From positions 3,100,001 through 3,164,000 of the forward strand of contig CBDFNN010000004.1 of assembly GCA_965250215.1 (NCBI GenBank): 64,000 bases of DNA, given 5' to 3'. Positions 51,953 through 61,418 of the stretch are shown here, in pieces. Both the position numbers and the translations under genes were made by a program. The stretch's first letter is position 1. Every line of letters begins with the position of its first letter. This DNA comes from CBDFNN01 sp965250215 (GTDB lineage: Bacteria; Bacteroidota; Rhodothermia; Rhodothermales; DATKEJ01). The notes beneath the pieces were generated by a model. It saw nothing but the letters and a program-made list of their open reading frames with translations. It made no database searches and was not told the origin of the DNA.

Positions 51953-53209
51953 TTGGACTTGATCCCATTTCAGGGAGAGCAACCCAAAACAGTCCCTGAC
52001 GTGCCCACAGAACTAGAACTTGTAAGCCCAAGCATACTCGATTCGAATGAAACTCGGGAGCATTTCTTGACAAGGATCAGAAGGCAACTTCATCAGAATC
52101 CGGAGTTGGGATTCGAAGAATTTGAGACCTCCTCATTGATAAGGGCAGAATTAGAGTCAAGAGGTTTGGAAGTCCAGGGTCCTTTTGCTAAAACCGGTAT
52201 CTACACAGATATTATCGGAGATCATCCTGGACCGCTTATCGCCTATCGCGCAGATATGGATGCGCTACCTATTCAGGATCAAAAAACATGCGAATATGCG
52301 TCTAAGAATGACGGTGTCGCCCATCTTTGCGGTCACGATTTTCACACAACAGTCGCTTTGGGCGTGGCTCTTGAATTAAACTCGCGAAAAGACGAATTGA
52401 AAGGAGCTGTTCGAGTTTTCTTTCAGCCCAATGAAGAAGGAATGCCGTCTGGAGCTCCAGAAATGATTAAAGATGGTATTTTGGAAGGCGTCTCTGCAGC
52501 CTATGCTATTCACGCTTGGCCGTCCCTCAAATTGGGTCATTTTGGTACCCGAACGGGCTCTATTACAGCGGCCTGCGATTCATTTCAAATTACTTTATCC
52601 ATGGACAGCACCGGCCACTCTGCTCGTCCCCATGCCACCCCTGACCCAGTGTTCGTATGTTCCAAATTGTTGAGTGAGCTCTACCAATTGCCTGGACGAG
52701 TCAATGACGCCAGAAACGGCGCGGTGATAACCATATGCAAAGTTGAGGGAGGGACAGCATTGAACGTAATTCCCAAGGAGATTTGTCTAGGGGGAACCCT
52801 GCGATGTATTCGTGGAAAAGATCGCAACAAGATTCGCAAAAAAATTAAGAAGCTCTGCAAGGCCTTTGCATCTATCTACAATGTAAATGTACAATATGAT
52901 GTTTTGAACGGGGCCCCTCCTTGTGACTGCGACAGCGATGTAGTAAGGCACATTAATTCGACTCTTCGCGATAAATTTGGTGAGGATTCTGTCTTAGATC
53001 TCCCGTGCAGTATGGGAGCAGAAGACTTTTCGCATTATCTCAAAGAAGTTCCAGGTGCTTTGTTTAGAGTTGGAACGTCTGATAGTTTTGAAACGAGCTT
53101 TCCTTTGCACGATGACCGTTTTGACATATCCGAAAAGGCGATAATGCCAACAGTCGACGGAGTCTCATCCATTTTGATCGGTCACCTTTCGAAGCAAATT
53201 TTGGCCTAG
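51953..53209 (+). CDS. M20 family metal-dependent amidohydrolase/peptidase
   Basis: A 418-residue M20D-type amidohydrolase (amidohydrolase/carboxypeptidase Ss1 group). Motifs: H-Q-N-P-E-L-G-F-E-E, Y-R-A-D-M-D-A-L-P, H-L-C-G-H-D-F-H-T-T with metal ligands, F-Q-P-N-E-E-G with the catalytic Glu, and a C-terminal M-G-A-E-D-F. The frame opens at a TTG (51953); a later ATG would remove the first conserved beta-strands. It likely hydrolyses N-acyl amino acids or hippurate-type substrates in the cytoplasm. It is divergent from hemW across 47 bp. Confidence 0.9.
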   Translation: MDLIPFQGEQPKTVPDVPTELELVSPSILDSNETREHFLTRIRRQLHQNPELGFEEFETSSLIRAELESRGLEVQGPFAKTGIYTDIIGDHPGPLIAYRADMDALPIQDQKTCEYASKNDGVAHLCGHDFHTTVALGVALELNSRKDELKGAVRVFFQPNEEGMPSGAPEMIKDGILEGVSAAYAIHAWPSLKLGHFGTRTGSITAACDSFQITLSMDSTGHSARPHATPDPVFVCSKLLSELYQLPGRVNDARNGAVITICKVEGGTALNVIPKEICLGGTLRCIRGKDRNKIRKKIKKLCKAFASIYNVNVQYDVLNGAPPCDCDSDVVRHINSTLRDKFGEDSVLDLPCSMGAEDFSHYLKEVPGALFRVGTSDSFETSFPLHDDRFDISEKAIMPTVDGVSSILIGHLSKQILA

Positions 53210-53386
53210 TTCAGTCATCTGCGAAGACCAAAAATCATGTTTGCCAAATCGTGAAAATTCGTTGCGAAGAAGCTCGTTGAGCATACATCTCGTGAACGGC
53301 ACCTGCTCTTTCTAAGCAAGAATAGAAATGGAACAGCGGCAATCATACTTCGTTTTATGCTTATTCGAGACATAAATTAGAAGTCA

Positions 53387-53749
53387 ATGAGCGTAGAAGT
53401 ACAGATAAGTCCCAAACTTGAGGTCCCAGTTACCATCACGGATCAGGCTTTGGTGGAGATCAAGAAAATTTTGACCACAAAAGAGGTACCGGGAGGTTAC
53501 GGTTTACGAATCGGAGTTAAAGGAGGTGGTTGTTCTGGAATGAGCTACGTATTGGGTTTTGATAAGAAGCGGGATTTTGATCAGGAATTCGAGATAGAGG
53601 AAGTCCCAGTTTACATGGATCGGCGCCAAGGCTTGTATTTATTAAATACGACGATCGACTATCATGATGGCCTAGACGCAAGGGGATTTGTTTTCGAAAA
53701 CCCAAATGCTACCAGCACCTGTGGGTGTGGGTCCAGCTTTGGAGTCTAA
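53387..53749 (+). CDS. Second A-type iron-sulfur carrier (ErpA/IscA family)
   Basis: A 120-residue HesB-fold protein with all three conserved cysteines: Cys49 in G-G-C-S-G-M, Cys112 and Cys114 in T-C-G-C-G near the end (canonical C-G-C-G). It resembles ErpA more than the carrier at 30566-30904, whose motif is C-A-C-G. Presumably delivers clusters to different clients. It is alone, 145 bp upstream of clpC and 178 bp after the M20 peptidase gene. Confidence 0.93.
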   Translation: MSVEVQISPKLEVPVTITDQALVEIKKILTTKEVPGGYGLRIGVKGGGCSGMSYVLGFDKKRDFDQEFEIEEVPVYMDRRQGLYLLNTTIDYHDGLDARGFVFENPNATSTCGCGSSFGV

Positions 53750-53894
53750 GAATTCTTTTTGTTAGCAAACAGTCTATTAACGAGGCTGAGCGGTTTCAGA
53801 GGACGTAACATAGCATTAACGAAATCGTCAGATTGAAAAGTTGGAAGAGGGAGAGTTTACAACACAGTATCAGAAAATTTAGAAGCAGGATTTA

Positions 53895-56471
53895 ATGGAA
53901 GGTAACTTCTCAAATAGGGTTAGAGACGTCATTACCTACAGCAGAGAGGAAGCACTCCGCTTGGGTCACGATTATATAGGGACGGAGCACCTCCTTCTCG
54001 GCATTATTCAAGACGGTGAAGGAATTGCTGTCAAGATTTTGAAGAATCTTGGATGCAATCTGGATAAGCTAAAACGCTCCATCGAGGAAACAGTCAGATC
54101 GACTGGCGGAACCATGACCGTTGGAAATATTCCTCTGACAAAGCAAGCTGAAAAGGTTCTTAAGATTACATATCTCGAGGCCAAGCTTTACAAAAGTGAT
54201 GTCATTGGCACGGAGCATCTTCTCCTTTCATTGCTTCGAGACGACGAAAATATCGCTGCTCAGATTCTACAGCAGATGTTCTCGATATCCTATGATGCCG
54301 TCCGAGCCGAGCTAGACTCCATTATCAGCGGCAAAGCATCCGCTCGCGGTAGTGCCGAGCCTGGAGCTCCGAGTCGGGGATCAGGCGGGTACCGAAAGGA
54401 CCGAGGTAAGGCAGAGAAAAGTAAAACTCCTGTCCTCGACAATTTTGGACGGGACCTTACCCAACTGGCAGAAGAAGACAAGTTGGATGCTGTGGTTGGA
54501 AGAGAGAAAGAAATTGAGCGCGTAGCTCAAGTTTTGAGTCGGAGAAAAAAGAACAATCCCGTATTGATTGGTGAACCGGGAGTAGGCAAAACAGCAATCG
54601 CCGAAGGACTCGCTATGCGAATCATTCAGCGGAAAGTCAGCCGTGTTCTTTATGACAAGCGGATAGTGACTTTGGATCTTGCTGCTCTTGTAGCTGGAAC
54701 CAAATATCGTGGCCAGTTCGAGGAGCGCATGAAAGCGGTCATGAACGAACTGGAGAAGAGTCCCGATGTCATTCTATTTATCGATGAGCTTCACACTATC
54801 GTTGGAGCAGGAGGAGCATCAGGCTCTTTGGACGCGTCCAACATGTTCAAACCAGCACTTGCACGTGGCGAGATTCAATGCGTTGGCGCGACTACTCTGG
54901 ACGAGTATCGGCAGTTCATTGAAAAGGACGGAGCCTTAGACAGAAGATTCCAAAAAATTATTGTAGATCCTGCTTCCCCCGAGGAAACTCTTGAGATCCT
55001 AACTACTATCGCCCCGAAGTACGAAGAGCATCACAATGTCCGGTATAGTCAGGAAGGACTTGACCTAGCAGTAAAGCTTAGTGATAGATATATCACAGAT
55101 CGCTTCCTTCCCGACAAAGCTATTGACGTTATGGATGAGGCTGGAGCTCGTGTTCACCTTTCCAACATCAAGGTCCCTGAGGAGATCATTACTCTCGAAC
55201 AGGAAATCGATGACGTTAAAGAGCAGAAAAACCTTGTCGTTAAAAGCCAAGACTTCGAAGAAGCTGCCCAACTGCGAGACAATGAGAAGCAATTGCTTCA
55301 AAAGCTCGACGAGGCTAAAATCGAATGGGAAAAACAAGCCGAATTGGAAGTCTTTGATGTAACAGAAGAGGACATTTCTCAAGTCGTTGCCATGATGACA
55401 GGAATTCCTGTCGACAAGATTGCCCAGCCCGAGAGTAAGAAACTTCTGAAAATGGAGGATACTCTCAAAGAACAAGTCATCGGCCAGGACGAGCCGATTG
55501 AGAAGCTCTCACGAGCCATTCGTCGGACTCGAGCGGGACTGAAAGATCCAAAGAGACCAATCGGATCATTTATTTTCTTAGGACCTACCGGAGTTGGTAA
55601 AACAGAGCTCGCCAAGATTCTGACTGAATATCTATTTGACTCACAAGATTCCCTTATCAGAATCGATATGAGTGAGTACATGGAGAAATTCTCCGTCAGT
55701 CGACTCGTTGGTGCCCCTCCCGGTTACGTTGGATACGAGGAAGGTGGTCAGCTCACGGAAAAGGTCCGTAGAAAGCCGTACTCCGTGGTTCTGCTGGATG
55801 AAATCGAAAAAGCACACCCAGACGTTTTCAATATTCTGCTACAAGTACTTGATGACGGAATACTGACAGACGGTCTTGGTAGACGAGTCGACTTTCGAAA
55901 TACGATCATCATTATGACATCGAACATCGGTGCTCGTGATCTTCAGAAAATGACCAAAGGTTTTGGTTTCTCGACCGAAAAGAAGGAAGTCGACTACAAT
56001 TCAATGAAAAGCACTGTTGAGGATGCACTTAAACGTGTCTTCAACCCTGAATTTCTCAACAGAATTGATGACGTGATCGTTTTCCATCCTCTAGAAAAGA
56101 GTCATATTTTCGAGATCATCGAAATAATGGCAAACGACCTGTTCAGGAGAGTTCGTGATCTGGGAATCGAAATAAAACTTACTCAGAAAGCCAAAGACTT
56201 CTTAGTCGAAAAGGGCTATGACCAAAAGTTTGGTGCAAGACCATTGAGAAGGGCTATCCAGAAGTACGTTGAGGATCCAATGGCGGAATTAATTCTTTCT
56301 AAAAATCTGGGAGAGAACGATATGATCACGGTTGATTACCTCAAGTCCAAAGGCGAGCTCTTGACTCTAAAATCTAAAAAGCTTGGAGCGAAGAAAAAGG
56401 CAGCGGCAAAACCGAGTATCGATGAGACCGAGATAAAGTCAGAAGAGGCAACGCCAAAGTCTGATGACTAG
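53895..56471 (+). CDS. clpC: AAA+ protease ATPase subunit ClpC
   Basis: An 858-residue ClpC of normal length: two N-terminal Clp_N repeats ([12 protein letters not shown] at 25-36 and [10 protein letters not shown]), a first AAA+ domain with G-E-P-G-V-G-K-T (226-233) and D-E-L-H-T-I-V-G, a UVR-type coiled segment ([11 protein letters not shown]), a second AAA+ with G-P-T-G-V-G-K-T (563-570), L-L-D-E-I-E-K-A-H and the family P-loop partner sequence for ClpP (G-F-G-F). It unfolds substrates for ClpP; the C-terminal Ala/Lys/Glu tail is long. A terminator follows at 56530. Confidence 0.97.
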   Translation: MEGNFSNRVRDVITYSREEALRLGHDYIGTEHLLLGIIQDGEGIAVKILKNLGCNLDKLKRSIEETVRSTGGTMTVGNIPLTKQAEKVLKITYLEAKLYKSDVIGTEHLLLSLLRDDENIAAQILQQMFSISYDAVRAELDSIISGKASARGSAEPGAPSRGSGGYRKDRGKAEKSKTPVLDNFGRDLTQLAEEDKLDAVVGREKEIERVAQVLSRRKKNNPVLIGEPGVGKTAIAEGLAMRIIQRKVSRVLYDKRIVTLDLAALVAGTKYRGQFEERMKAVMNELEKSPDVILFIDELHTIVGAGGASGSLDASNMFKPALARGEIQCVGATTLDEYRQFIEKDGALDRRFQKIIVDPASPEETLEILTTIAPKYEEHHNVRYSQEGLDLAVKLSDRYITDRFLPDKAIDVMDEAGARVHLSNIKVPEEIITLEQEIDDVKEQKNLVVKSQDFEEAAQLRDNEKQLLQKLDEAKIEWEKQAELEVFDVTEEDISQVVAMMTGIPVDKIAQPESKKLLKMEDTLKEQVIGQDEPIEKLSRAIRRTRAGLKDPKRPIGSFIFLGPTGVGKTELAKILTEYLFDSQDSLIRIDMSEYMEKFSVSRLVGAPPGYVGYEEGGQLTEKVRRKPYSVVLLDEIEKAHPDVFNILLQVLDDGILTDGLGRRVDFRNTIIIMTSNIGARDLQKMTKGFGFSTEKKEVDYNSMKSTVEDALKRVFNPEFLNRIDDVIVFHPLEKSHIFEIIEIMANDLFRRVRDLGIEIKLTQKAKDFLVEKGYDQKFGARPLRRAIQKYVEDPMAELILSKNLGENDMITVDYLKSKGELLTLKSKKLGAKKKAAAKPSIDETEIKSEEATPKSDD

Positions 56472-56529
56472 AAAATAGCACCAGTTTGATGGCTATTTAG
56501 ACGGCCTCTCTGTAGAATAATAAGATGTG

Positions 56530-56563
56530 ATGGGCGTGAGATGAGATCTTGCGCCCATTTTTT
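56530..56563 (+). terminator. Intrinsic terminator after clpC
   Basis: ATGGGCG (56530-56536) and CGCCCAT (56552-56558) form a 7-bp stem; inside them a T-G internal mismatch is followed by AGAT/ATCT. Six T residues follow (56558-56563). It lies 58 bp past the clpC stop. Confidence 0.9.
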
Positions 56564-56687
56564 GTTCGTTCTACAATAAGGATTGGTCTAAGACAAAAAG
56601 ACAAAAAACCCGATCCCTATATTGCCCCAACTGTCCTAAGTCTGTCACCACCCAGTCATTGGCTTGAATTTGGACAAACTATCCAGC

Positions 56688-57722
56688 ATGAGCAACAACG
56701 CCCGACCCATAAATCACTTTGGTCAAGCAACCTCAGCCGACATGGCCAAGGCGCTCGACGAATTTAATTCTCTGTGGCTTCCGATCCATTCATTAGATGA
56801 TGGGAAAAGGCTATACCACTATACCACGCGGAATGGAATGAAGGAAATCCTCAAGTCGAGGGCCCTTCGTTGTACCCATAAAGACTCTCTGACTGATCCG
56901 GCAGAGAGCAAGTATGGCAAAATCATCATCCAGACAGTGCTGGAGGAAATGTTAATGGAGGCCAAAACCCTGACCGATATTCATAAGGAATATCTGCGAG
57001 CTTTGAGAAAGCAGGTTGCCTTGTCCTTCTTCCCCAATCACGATGTCTATATGGCGAGTTTTTGTGAGTCGGGAGACCTGCTGAGCCAATGGCGATCCTA
57101 TAAAGAGCATCAAGATCGGTTTTGTATAGGTTTTGAATTTACTGAAAGGTCTCAGTTCAGCCCAACGGCTCTAGAGACCTTTACTCCCTTCTCGGCCACG
57201 GAGCAGGACATGCGACCCCATTTTAGAAAGGTCATCTATAACCAGGCAGAACAGCAAAATCTTGTCCGGAAAATGATCTCCTTGGTATCCGAGTCGGCCG
57301 TGCGATCCATCGTTGGAGATAGCACCTTACGAAAACAGTATTCAAAGCAGATATCTGCACTTGAGGCTCTTGCTCTTGATGCAGCGAATCTACTCGGAGA
57401 ACTTTCTTTGTGCTTCAAGAGCCCATTTTATCGACAGGAAATGGAGTGGCGACTAGTAAGAGTTGTCCGAGAAGATGAGACTCCCGAGGAAGTCTCTTTT
57501 GATGAGTGTGGAAAAGGTATGATACCCTATCGAGCGATTCATCTTTTCGACTTTAATGCGGAACGTTATTTCCCAATGACCGAGTTAAGATTTGGTCCAG
57601 GAAACGACAAAAGGAGGACGATGTCTTCTTTACGCCTTTACCTGCTGAACTCGGCAAAGCAACAGCACGCGATAAAACTGATGAAGGACATTAAGATCAA
57701 AGGATCGGCTGGAGCCTTCTAG
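56688..57722 (+). CDS. DUF2971-family protein
   Basis: Start set at the ATG at 56688, although a TTG 24 bp earlier is open in frame. The 344-residue protein matches the DUF2971 pattern: L-Y-H-Y-T-T near residue 43, a helical middle, V-Y-M-A-S-F-C-E-S-G-D-L-L-S-Q-W-R-S-Y-K, F-C-I-G-F-E-F and a late Q-E-M-E-W-R-L-V-R. No signal or membrane segment is visible, so it is cytoplasmic. DUF2971 genes are scattered and often found near mobile or defence genes, but the function is unproven. It is isolated between the clpC terminator and a heptad repeat, so it looks like an insertion between housekeeping genes. Confidence 0.75.
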   Translation: MSNNARPINHFGQATSADMAKALDEFNSLWLPIHSLDDGKRLYHYTTRNGMKEILKSRALRCTHKDSLTDPAESKYGKIIIQTVLEEMLMEAKTLTDIHKEYLRALRKQVALSFFPNHDVYMASFCESGDLLSQWRSYKEHQDRFCIGFEFTERSQFSPTALETFTPFSATEQDMRPHFRKVIYNQAEQQNLVRKMISLVSESAVRSIVGDSTLRKQYSKQISALEALALDAANLLGELSLCFKSPFYRQEMEWRLVRVVREDETPEEVSFDECGKGMIPYRAIHLFDFNAERYFPMTELRFGPGNDKRRTMSSLRLYLLNSAKQQHAIKLMKDIKIKGSAGAF

Positions 57723-57723
57723 T

Positions 57724-57765
57724 CATTGGTTTGTGGTTGTAGTTCTTAGTCCATGGTCAACAGCG
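57724..57765. repeat. Degenerate heptad repeat after the DUF2971 gene
   Basis: Starting 2 bp after the stop, 7-bp-spaced units with a common T-G-G-T or T-A-G-T core run ATTGGTT, TGTGGTT, GTAGTTC, TTAGTCC, ATGGTCA. No inverted arm is visible. It belongs with the other heptad elements of the window. Confidence 0.55.
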
Positions 57766-57887
57766 CCGTAAGCCATGTTTCTGCTCGCCAAAGGTTAGAA
57801 TACCGATCAACAGAATGAGTGGAATCGATTACTCAGCATGGACATCTACGTCGTAACTATTCTCAATCAGTCATAAAAGTGGTCGGT

Positions 57888-59714
57888 CTAGTCTGACAAA
57901 ACAACCTTCTGGATTGCAATGAAAGTTTCTCCATGAGCACGGACTATATAGAATCCACTTTTGAGCCTGCCCGCTTCGAACTGCATTTGGTGACTTAAAC
58001 CCCCGGCCAATACACCTTCAAATACCGTCGCGACTATCCGGCCCGTCAAATCGAATACATCAACTCGGACATGTTGCTCCACTGAGACTGCCAAAGAAAA
58101 GTTAGTGACCTCGCCAAAGGGATTTGGGTAGGCCTTGGACAAGAAAATTTTACCGGGTACATCAACGCTAACCTCCACGACTGTCGAGTACTCAGAACTG
58201 CCATCAAAATCCACTTGGCGCAATCGAAATCCATGTCGACCTGGTAACAACTCACTCAGCTCGTAGCTGTAGTTTTGCACCTCTAGGGTACTGCCTTTGC
58301 CCTGAAGAAATTCAATCTCTTGCCAATTCTCAGCCGAAATAGAAGATTTACTAATCTGCCTATGCTCGATACCAAATCCGGCATTGTTCATCTCACTCTG
58401 GGTTTGCCAGTCTAGAACAACACTTCGAGCATCCGCAATCGCCGAAAATGAACTTAACTCAACTGGTAAAGAAGGACTAGCTCCGTCCCAGATCGCAATG
58501 CCCTCCGCAGGTATGAGAGCGGGGCCTGCTTGGTCGAAATATCCGCCAACATAGAGACCATTTGAGCCATCATATGCCAAACAATAACTTTCATCATTCA
58601 CCCCGCCATTGAGGCCAATCCACATATTACCATCCCACTTTGCCACATTATTAGCGACGTTGCCCCCGGCCGTTGTAAATGACCCAGCCGCGTATACGTT
58701 GCCGGCTCCATCAAAAACTATGTCAAATATAGTGCCTCCTACCATTCCAGATCCCAGCGAGGTCCATTCGTTGCCATCCCATTTCGCAATTCCGTTCACC
58801 ACATCACCACCTGCTGTGTCGAAACTTCCACCGGCATAGAGATTACCGAAGTCATCAAAAGTAAGGTCGTTGACAATACCATTTGTAAGCCCCGACCCGA
58901 GTGAAGTCCATTCCTTTCCATCCCATTTTGCAACTCCATAAATAGTATTACCTCCCGCCGTTGTAAAACTACCGCCCGCAAATAAATTACCAATGTTATC
59001 AAAGACCAAGGATCGAACCTCACCATCCGTTATCTCTGATTCAAGGGCAGACCACACGCCATTACCCGTTTTCTTGGCAATGCGGCTAAATCGAGAGTTC
59101 GCGAAGCTCCCTCCCGCGAAGAGTACGCCGTCTTGATCAAATACCAAGGTCTCGGCTGCACGAGGCAACAAAAGCCCAGTCCATGACCATTGACTTCCAT
59201 CAAATTTTGCAATTTCATTTGTCCCTCCCGTTTGGCTGAAGAGTCCCGATGCGTACAAATCGCCGTTCTGATCAAAGGCGAAATCAAGAACTGTAAGTTT
59301 TAAACCATCTCCAAGGGCGGACCAAGCTTGACCATCCCATTTCGCAATGTGATTTGCCGATGGGACGCCTGCGACATTGAATAAACCACCTGCAAACAAA
59401 TTGCCGCTGCCATCAAATTTCAATTTGAAAGGTGGTCCAAACAACCCCTGTCCGACGGCTGACCAAGTTGCCAGCGCAGCAGCTTCTGGAACGGAAACGA
59501 TACGCTCCCAATAAGGTGGATTATTTTGATCTAAGCTGACCTCCGAACTATCAAGATCTATGTAATCCTTTGTTACAAATATCTCAGTCAAACTCCCGGC
59601 TCGGTTCCCTAGTTCATCGGAAATTAAGTACAGTAAGTAATTTCCGTGCGCGCCAGTAGGGACACAGATTAGGACAAATAATAGAGATGGGATGTGTCGC
59701 TTAAAGTTCAGCAA
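57888..59714 (-). CDS. Secreted beta-propeller-like repeat protein with type IX-like sorting domain
   Basis: A 608-residue protein. A signal segment (about 9-23) is followed by a beta-rich repeat region (about 75-410) of some 40-45-residue units, each with an A-K-W-D-G-x-x-W, S-L-G-S-G and F-D-x-x-G-N-L-Y-A-G-G-S-F element (delta-60/kelch-like; at least seven units). Several copies are nearly identical (K-W-D-G-N-E-W-T-S-L). Residues about 420-525 resemble a spacer domain (V-L-D-W-Q-T-Q-S-E-M), and the C-terminal 85 residues (A-Y-P-N-P-F-G-E, V-D-V-F-D-L-T-G-R-I-V-A) are a sorting domain. Likely a surface or released protein; target unknown. Confidence 0.85.
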   Translation of the reverse strand: MLNFKRHIPSLLFVLICVPTGAHGNYLLYLISDELGNRAGSLTEIFVTKDYIDLDSSEVSLDQNNPPYWERIVSVPEAAALATWSAVGQGLFGPPFKLKFDGSGNLFAGGLFNVAGVPSANHIAKWDGQAWSALGDGLKLTVLDFAFDQNGDLYASGLFSQTGGTNEIAKFDGSQWSWTGLLLPRAAETLVFDQDGVLFAGGSFANSRFSRIAKKTGNGVWSALESEITDGEVRSLVFDNIGNLFAGGSFTTAGGNTIYGVAKWDGKEWTSLGSGLTNGIVNDLTFDDFGNLYAGGSFDTAGGDVVNGIAKWDGNEWTSLGSGMVGGTIFDIVFDGAGNVYAAGSFTTAGGNVANNVAKWDGNMWIGLNGGVNDESYCLAYDGSNGLYVGGYFDQAGPALIPAEGIAIWDGASPSLPVELSSFSAIADARSVVLDWQTQSEMNNAGFGIEHRQISKSSISAENWQEIEFLQGKGSTLEVQNYSYELSELLPGRHGFRLRQVDFDGSSEYSTVVEVSVDVPGKIFLSKAYPNPFGEVTNFSLAVSVEQHVRVDVFDLTGRIVATVFEGVLAGGLSHQMQFEAGRLKSGFYIVRAHGETFIAIQKVVLSD

Positions 59715-59822
59715 TAGGCCGTCCTCTTATAATTATTTATCGCGCCTTATTGGTTTCATTGACACTATAATATAAAATAATGCTCGACCTATGCATTTCT
59801 ATACCGTACTTGGCACTTATTC

Positions 59823-60566
59823 TTACTTCTCGAAAACAGGGAGATGTGACAGATCCCAATCCCAAACAAGGCCTTCAGCAATACGATCGGAGTTATCTTT
59901 TCCGTATAGCTTTTCAACAAGATAGAAAGCTGGCTCGTAGCTCATCGCTCCGCCCACTGATGTAACGAATTTGCCATCGACGACAACTCGTTTATCGAAC
60001 AAGACCTCGATTTCTTCAAACATTTCTGCGAACTGCTCGCGGTCGGAAGGGAAGGTCGTTGCTACGCGGCCATTAAGTAGTCCAGTCTGAGCAAGTGGGA
60101 AAGCACCGTCACAAACAGTTATCACATACTTGGCCACAGTCGCCGCTTGCTTTATCCAAGCCATGTACTCAGGATCGACGAGATCCGAGTCCATAGAATG
60201 CAAGGTGCTAGGAATCACTAGTATGTCTGTCTTCGGTGCTGAATCAAAGTTGTAGTGCGGAATAACCTCGATTCCTTCGAATGTCATGATCGGAGAGAGC
60301 TCTTCAGCCACGATGTACGTCGACATGTAATTCAGACTGTCTCTAAAAATAGTATGCTGAAAGACGTCGTAGGGCGCCATCAACTCAGAATTATATACGC
60401 CTGGCGCAATTACAAATGCCGTATTCAAGACACCAATTTCCATTGGATAGAGAATCTCGACTCTTGCTTCTTGGGCAGAATTCAACTCTAGGTCTACATT
60501 TTCAGAATTTCTACAGCCCAAACTGGTTAGAAAAGCTAAAGATACTAGAACAGTTAGATTTTTCAT
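59823..60566 (-). CDS. DJ-1/PfpI-family lipoprotein
   Basis: Start at the ATG at 60566, which opens a lipoprotein signal (T-S-L-G-C, Cys18) and overlaps the upstream rhomboid gene by 4 bp (ATGA), indicating coupled translation. The 247-residue protein has the class I glutamine amidotransferase-like fold of DJ-1/PfpI: D-I-L-V-I-P-S-T near 114-121, and the nucleophile elbow I-T-V-C-D-G-A-F-P-L with Cys152. The glyoxalase/chaperone motif is usually E-x-C; here the residue before the Cys-turn is V. An envelope-anchored DJ-1 protein is unusual. Possible role in carbonyl-stress repair or an amidase activity; unproven. Confidence 0.85.
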   Translation of the reverse strand: MKNLTVLVSLAFLTSLGCRNSENVDLELNSAQEARVEILYPMEIGVLNTAFVIAPGVYNSELMAPYDVFQHTIFRDSLNYMSTYIVAEELSPIMTFEGIEVIPHYNFDSAPKTDILVIPSTLHSMDSDLVDPEYMAWIKQAATVAKYVITVCDGAFPLAQTGLLNGRVATTFPSDREQFAEMFEEIEVLFDKRVVVDGKFVTSVGGAMSYEPAFYLVEKLYGKDNSDRIAEGLVWDWDLSHLPVFEK

Positions 60567-61333
60567 TTTGGTGAATATAATGGTTTCAATTTGGGATCTC
60601 GAGAGCCGGCCTTTGAAAGTGTCGTTTCTCGCTGTGACGTGAATGTCCTTGAGACGACTGCACAAACTACACCAGCTGCGAAACCTCCCAGATGAGCCAT
60701 ATAAGCGACGCCACCGGCCTCCCCTTCCCCGGTAATCGAACCAAATCCGCCAAAAAGCTGCATAGCAACCCACATCCCAATGATTACAATAGCTGGTAAA
60801 GACACCACCCTGACGAAGAATAGAATGGCCTGTACTCTGTTCTTCGGAAACAGAACTAGATAGGCACCGAGGATTCCGGAGATTGCACCAGATGCTCCCA
60901 GGTTGGGAATGATCGACTCTGGTGAAAGTGCTATTTGAGCAATGGTACCGGCGAATCCGCTAACGAGGTAAAAAAGAATGAACCTTAGCGTTCCAAATCT
61001 ATGCTCAACATTGTCTCCAAAAATCCAGAGGTACAACAAATTACCACCCAGATGCATGAAACCAGCATGCATAAACATACTAGAAATCAGGGTCAACCAA
61101 ATGGGAGATGGTCCTGGCGCGTGTGGGATGCTTCGTATTGTCAGCGGTATGGTTATATCTCCCACCAAGTCTTTACCTGATGTAATTTCTTGTGGTACCA
61201 TACTAAATCCATAAGTGAATTCAGGATTTTGTGTTTGGTAGAAAAAGACTAGAACATTGACGATGATGAAAAGAATGGTTACCGGGGCAAAACCAGGTAA
61301 ATGTCTGTCATCATCGCTGATCGGAAAAATCAT
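60563..61333 (-). CDS. Rhomboid-family intramembrane serine protease
   Basis: A 256-residue membrane protein with six to seven hydrophobic segments. Conserved H-L-G-G-N (94-98), the catalytic Ser148 in G-A-S-G-A-I-S-G, and His214 in A-H-L-G-G-F form the expected Ser/His dyad plus the oxyanion-side Asn/His of the L1 region. It cleaves other membrane proteins in the bilayer. The gene precedes and overlaps the DJ-1 lipoprotein gene by 4 bp, so the two are made together. Divergent from the prephenate dehydrogenase gene across a short gap. Confidence 0.94.
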   Translation of the reverse strand: MIFPISDDDRHLPGFAPVTILFIIVNVLVFFYQTQNPEFTYGFSMVPQEITSGKDLVGDITIPLTIRSIPHAPGPSPIWLTLISSMFMHAGFMHLGGNLLYLWIFGDNVEHRFGTLRFILFYLVSGFAGTIAQIALSPESIIPNLGASGAISGILGAYLVLFPKNRVQAILFFVRVVSLPAIVIIGMWVAMQLFGGFGSITGEGEAGGVAYMAHLGGFAAGVVCAVVSRTFTSQRETTLSKAGSRDPKLKPLYSPK

Positions 61334-61418
61334 TAATCTTCTTTCTTAAGGAGGGATATTCGTAGTATTCGATCTCTAGGAACGAACAATAGGCCGATTG
61401 GGAAAATGGGAAACCCGA

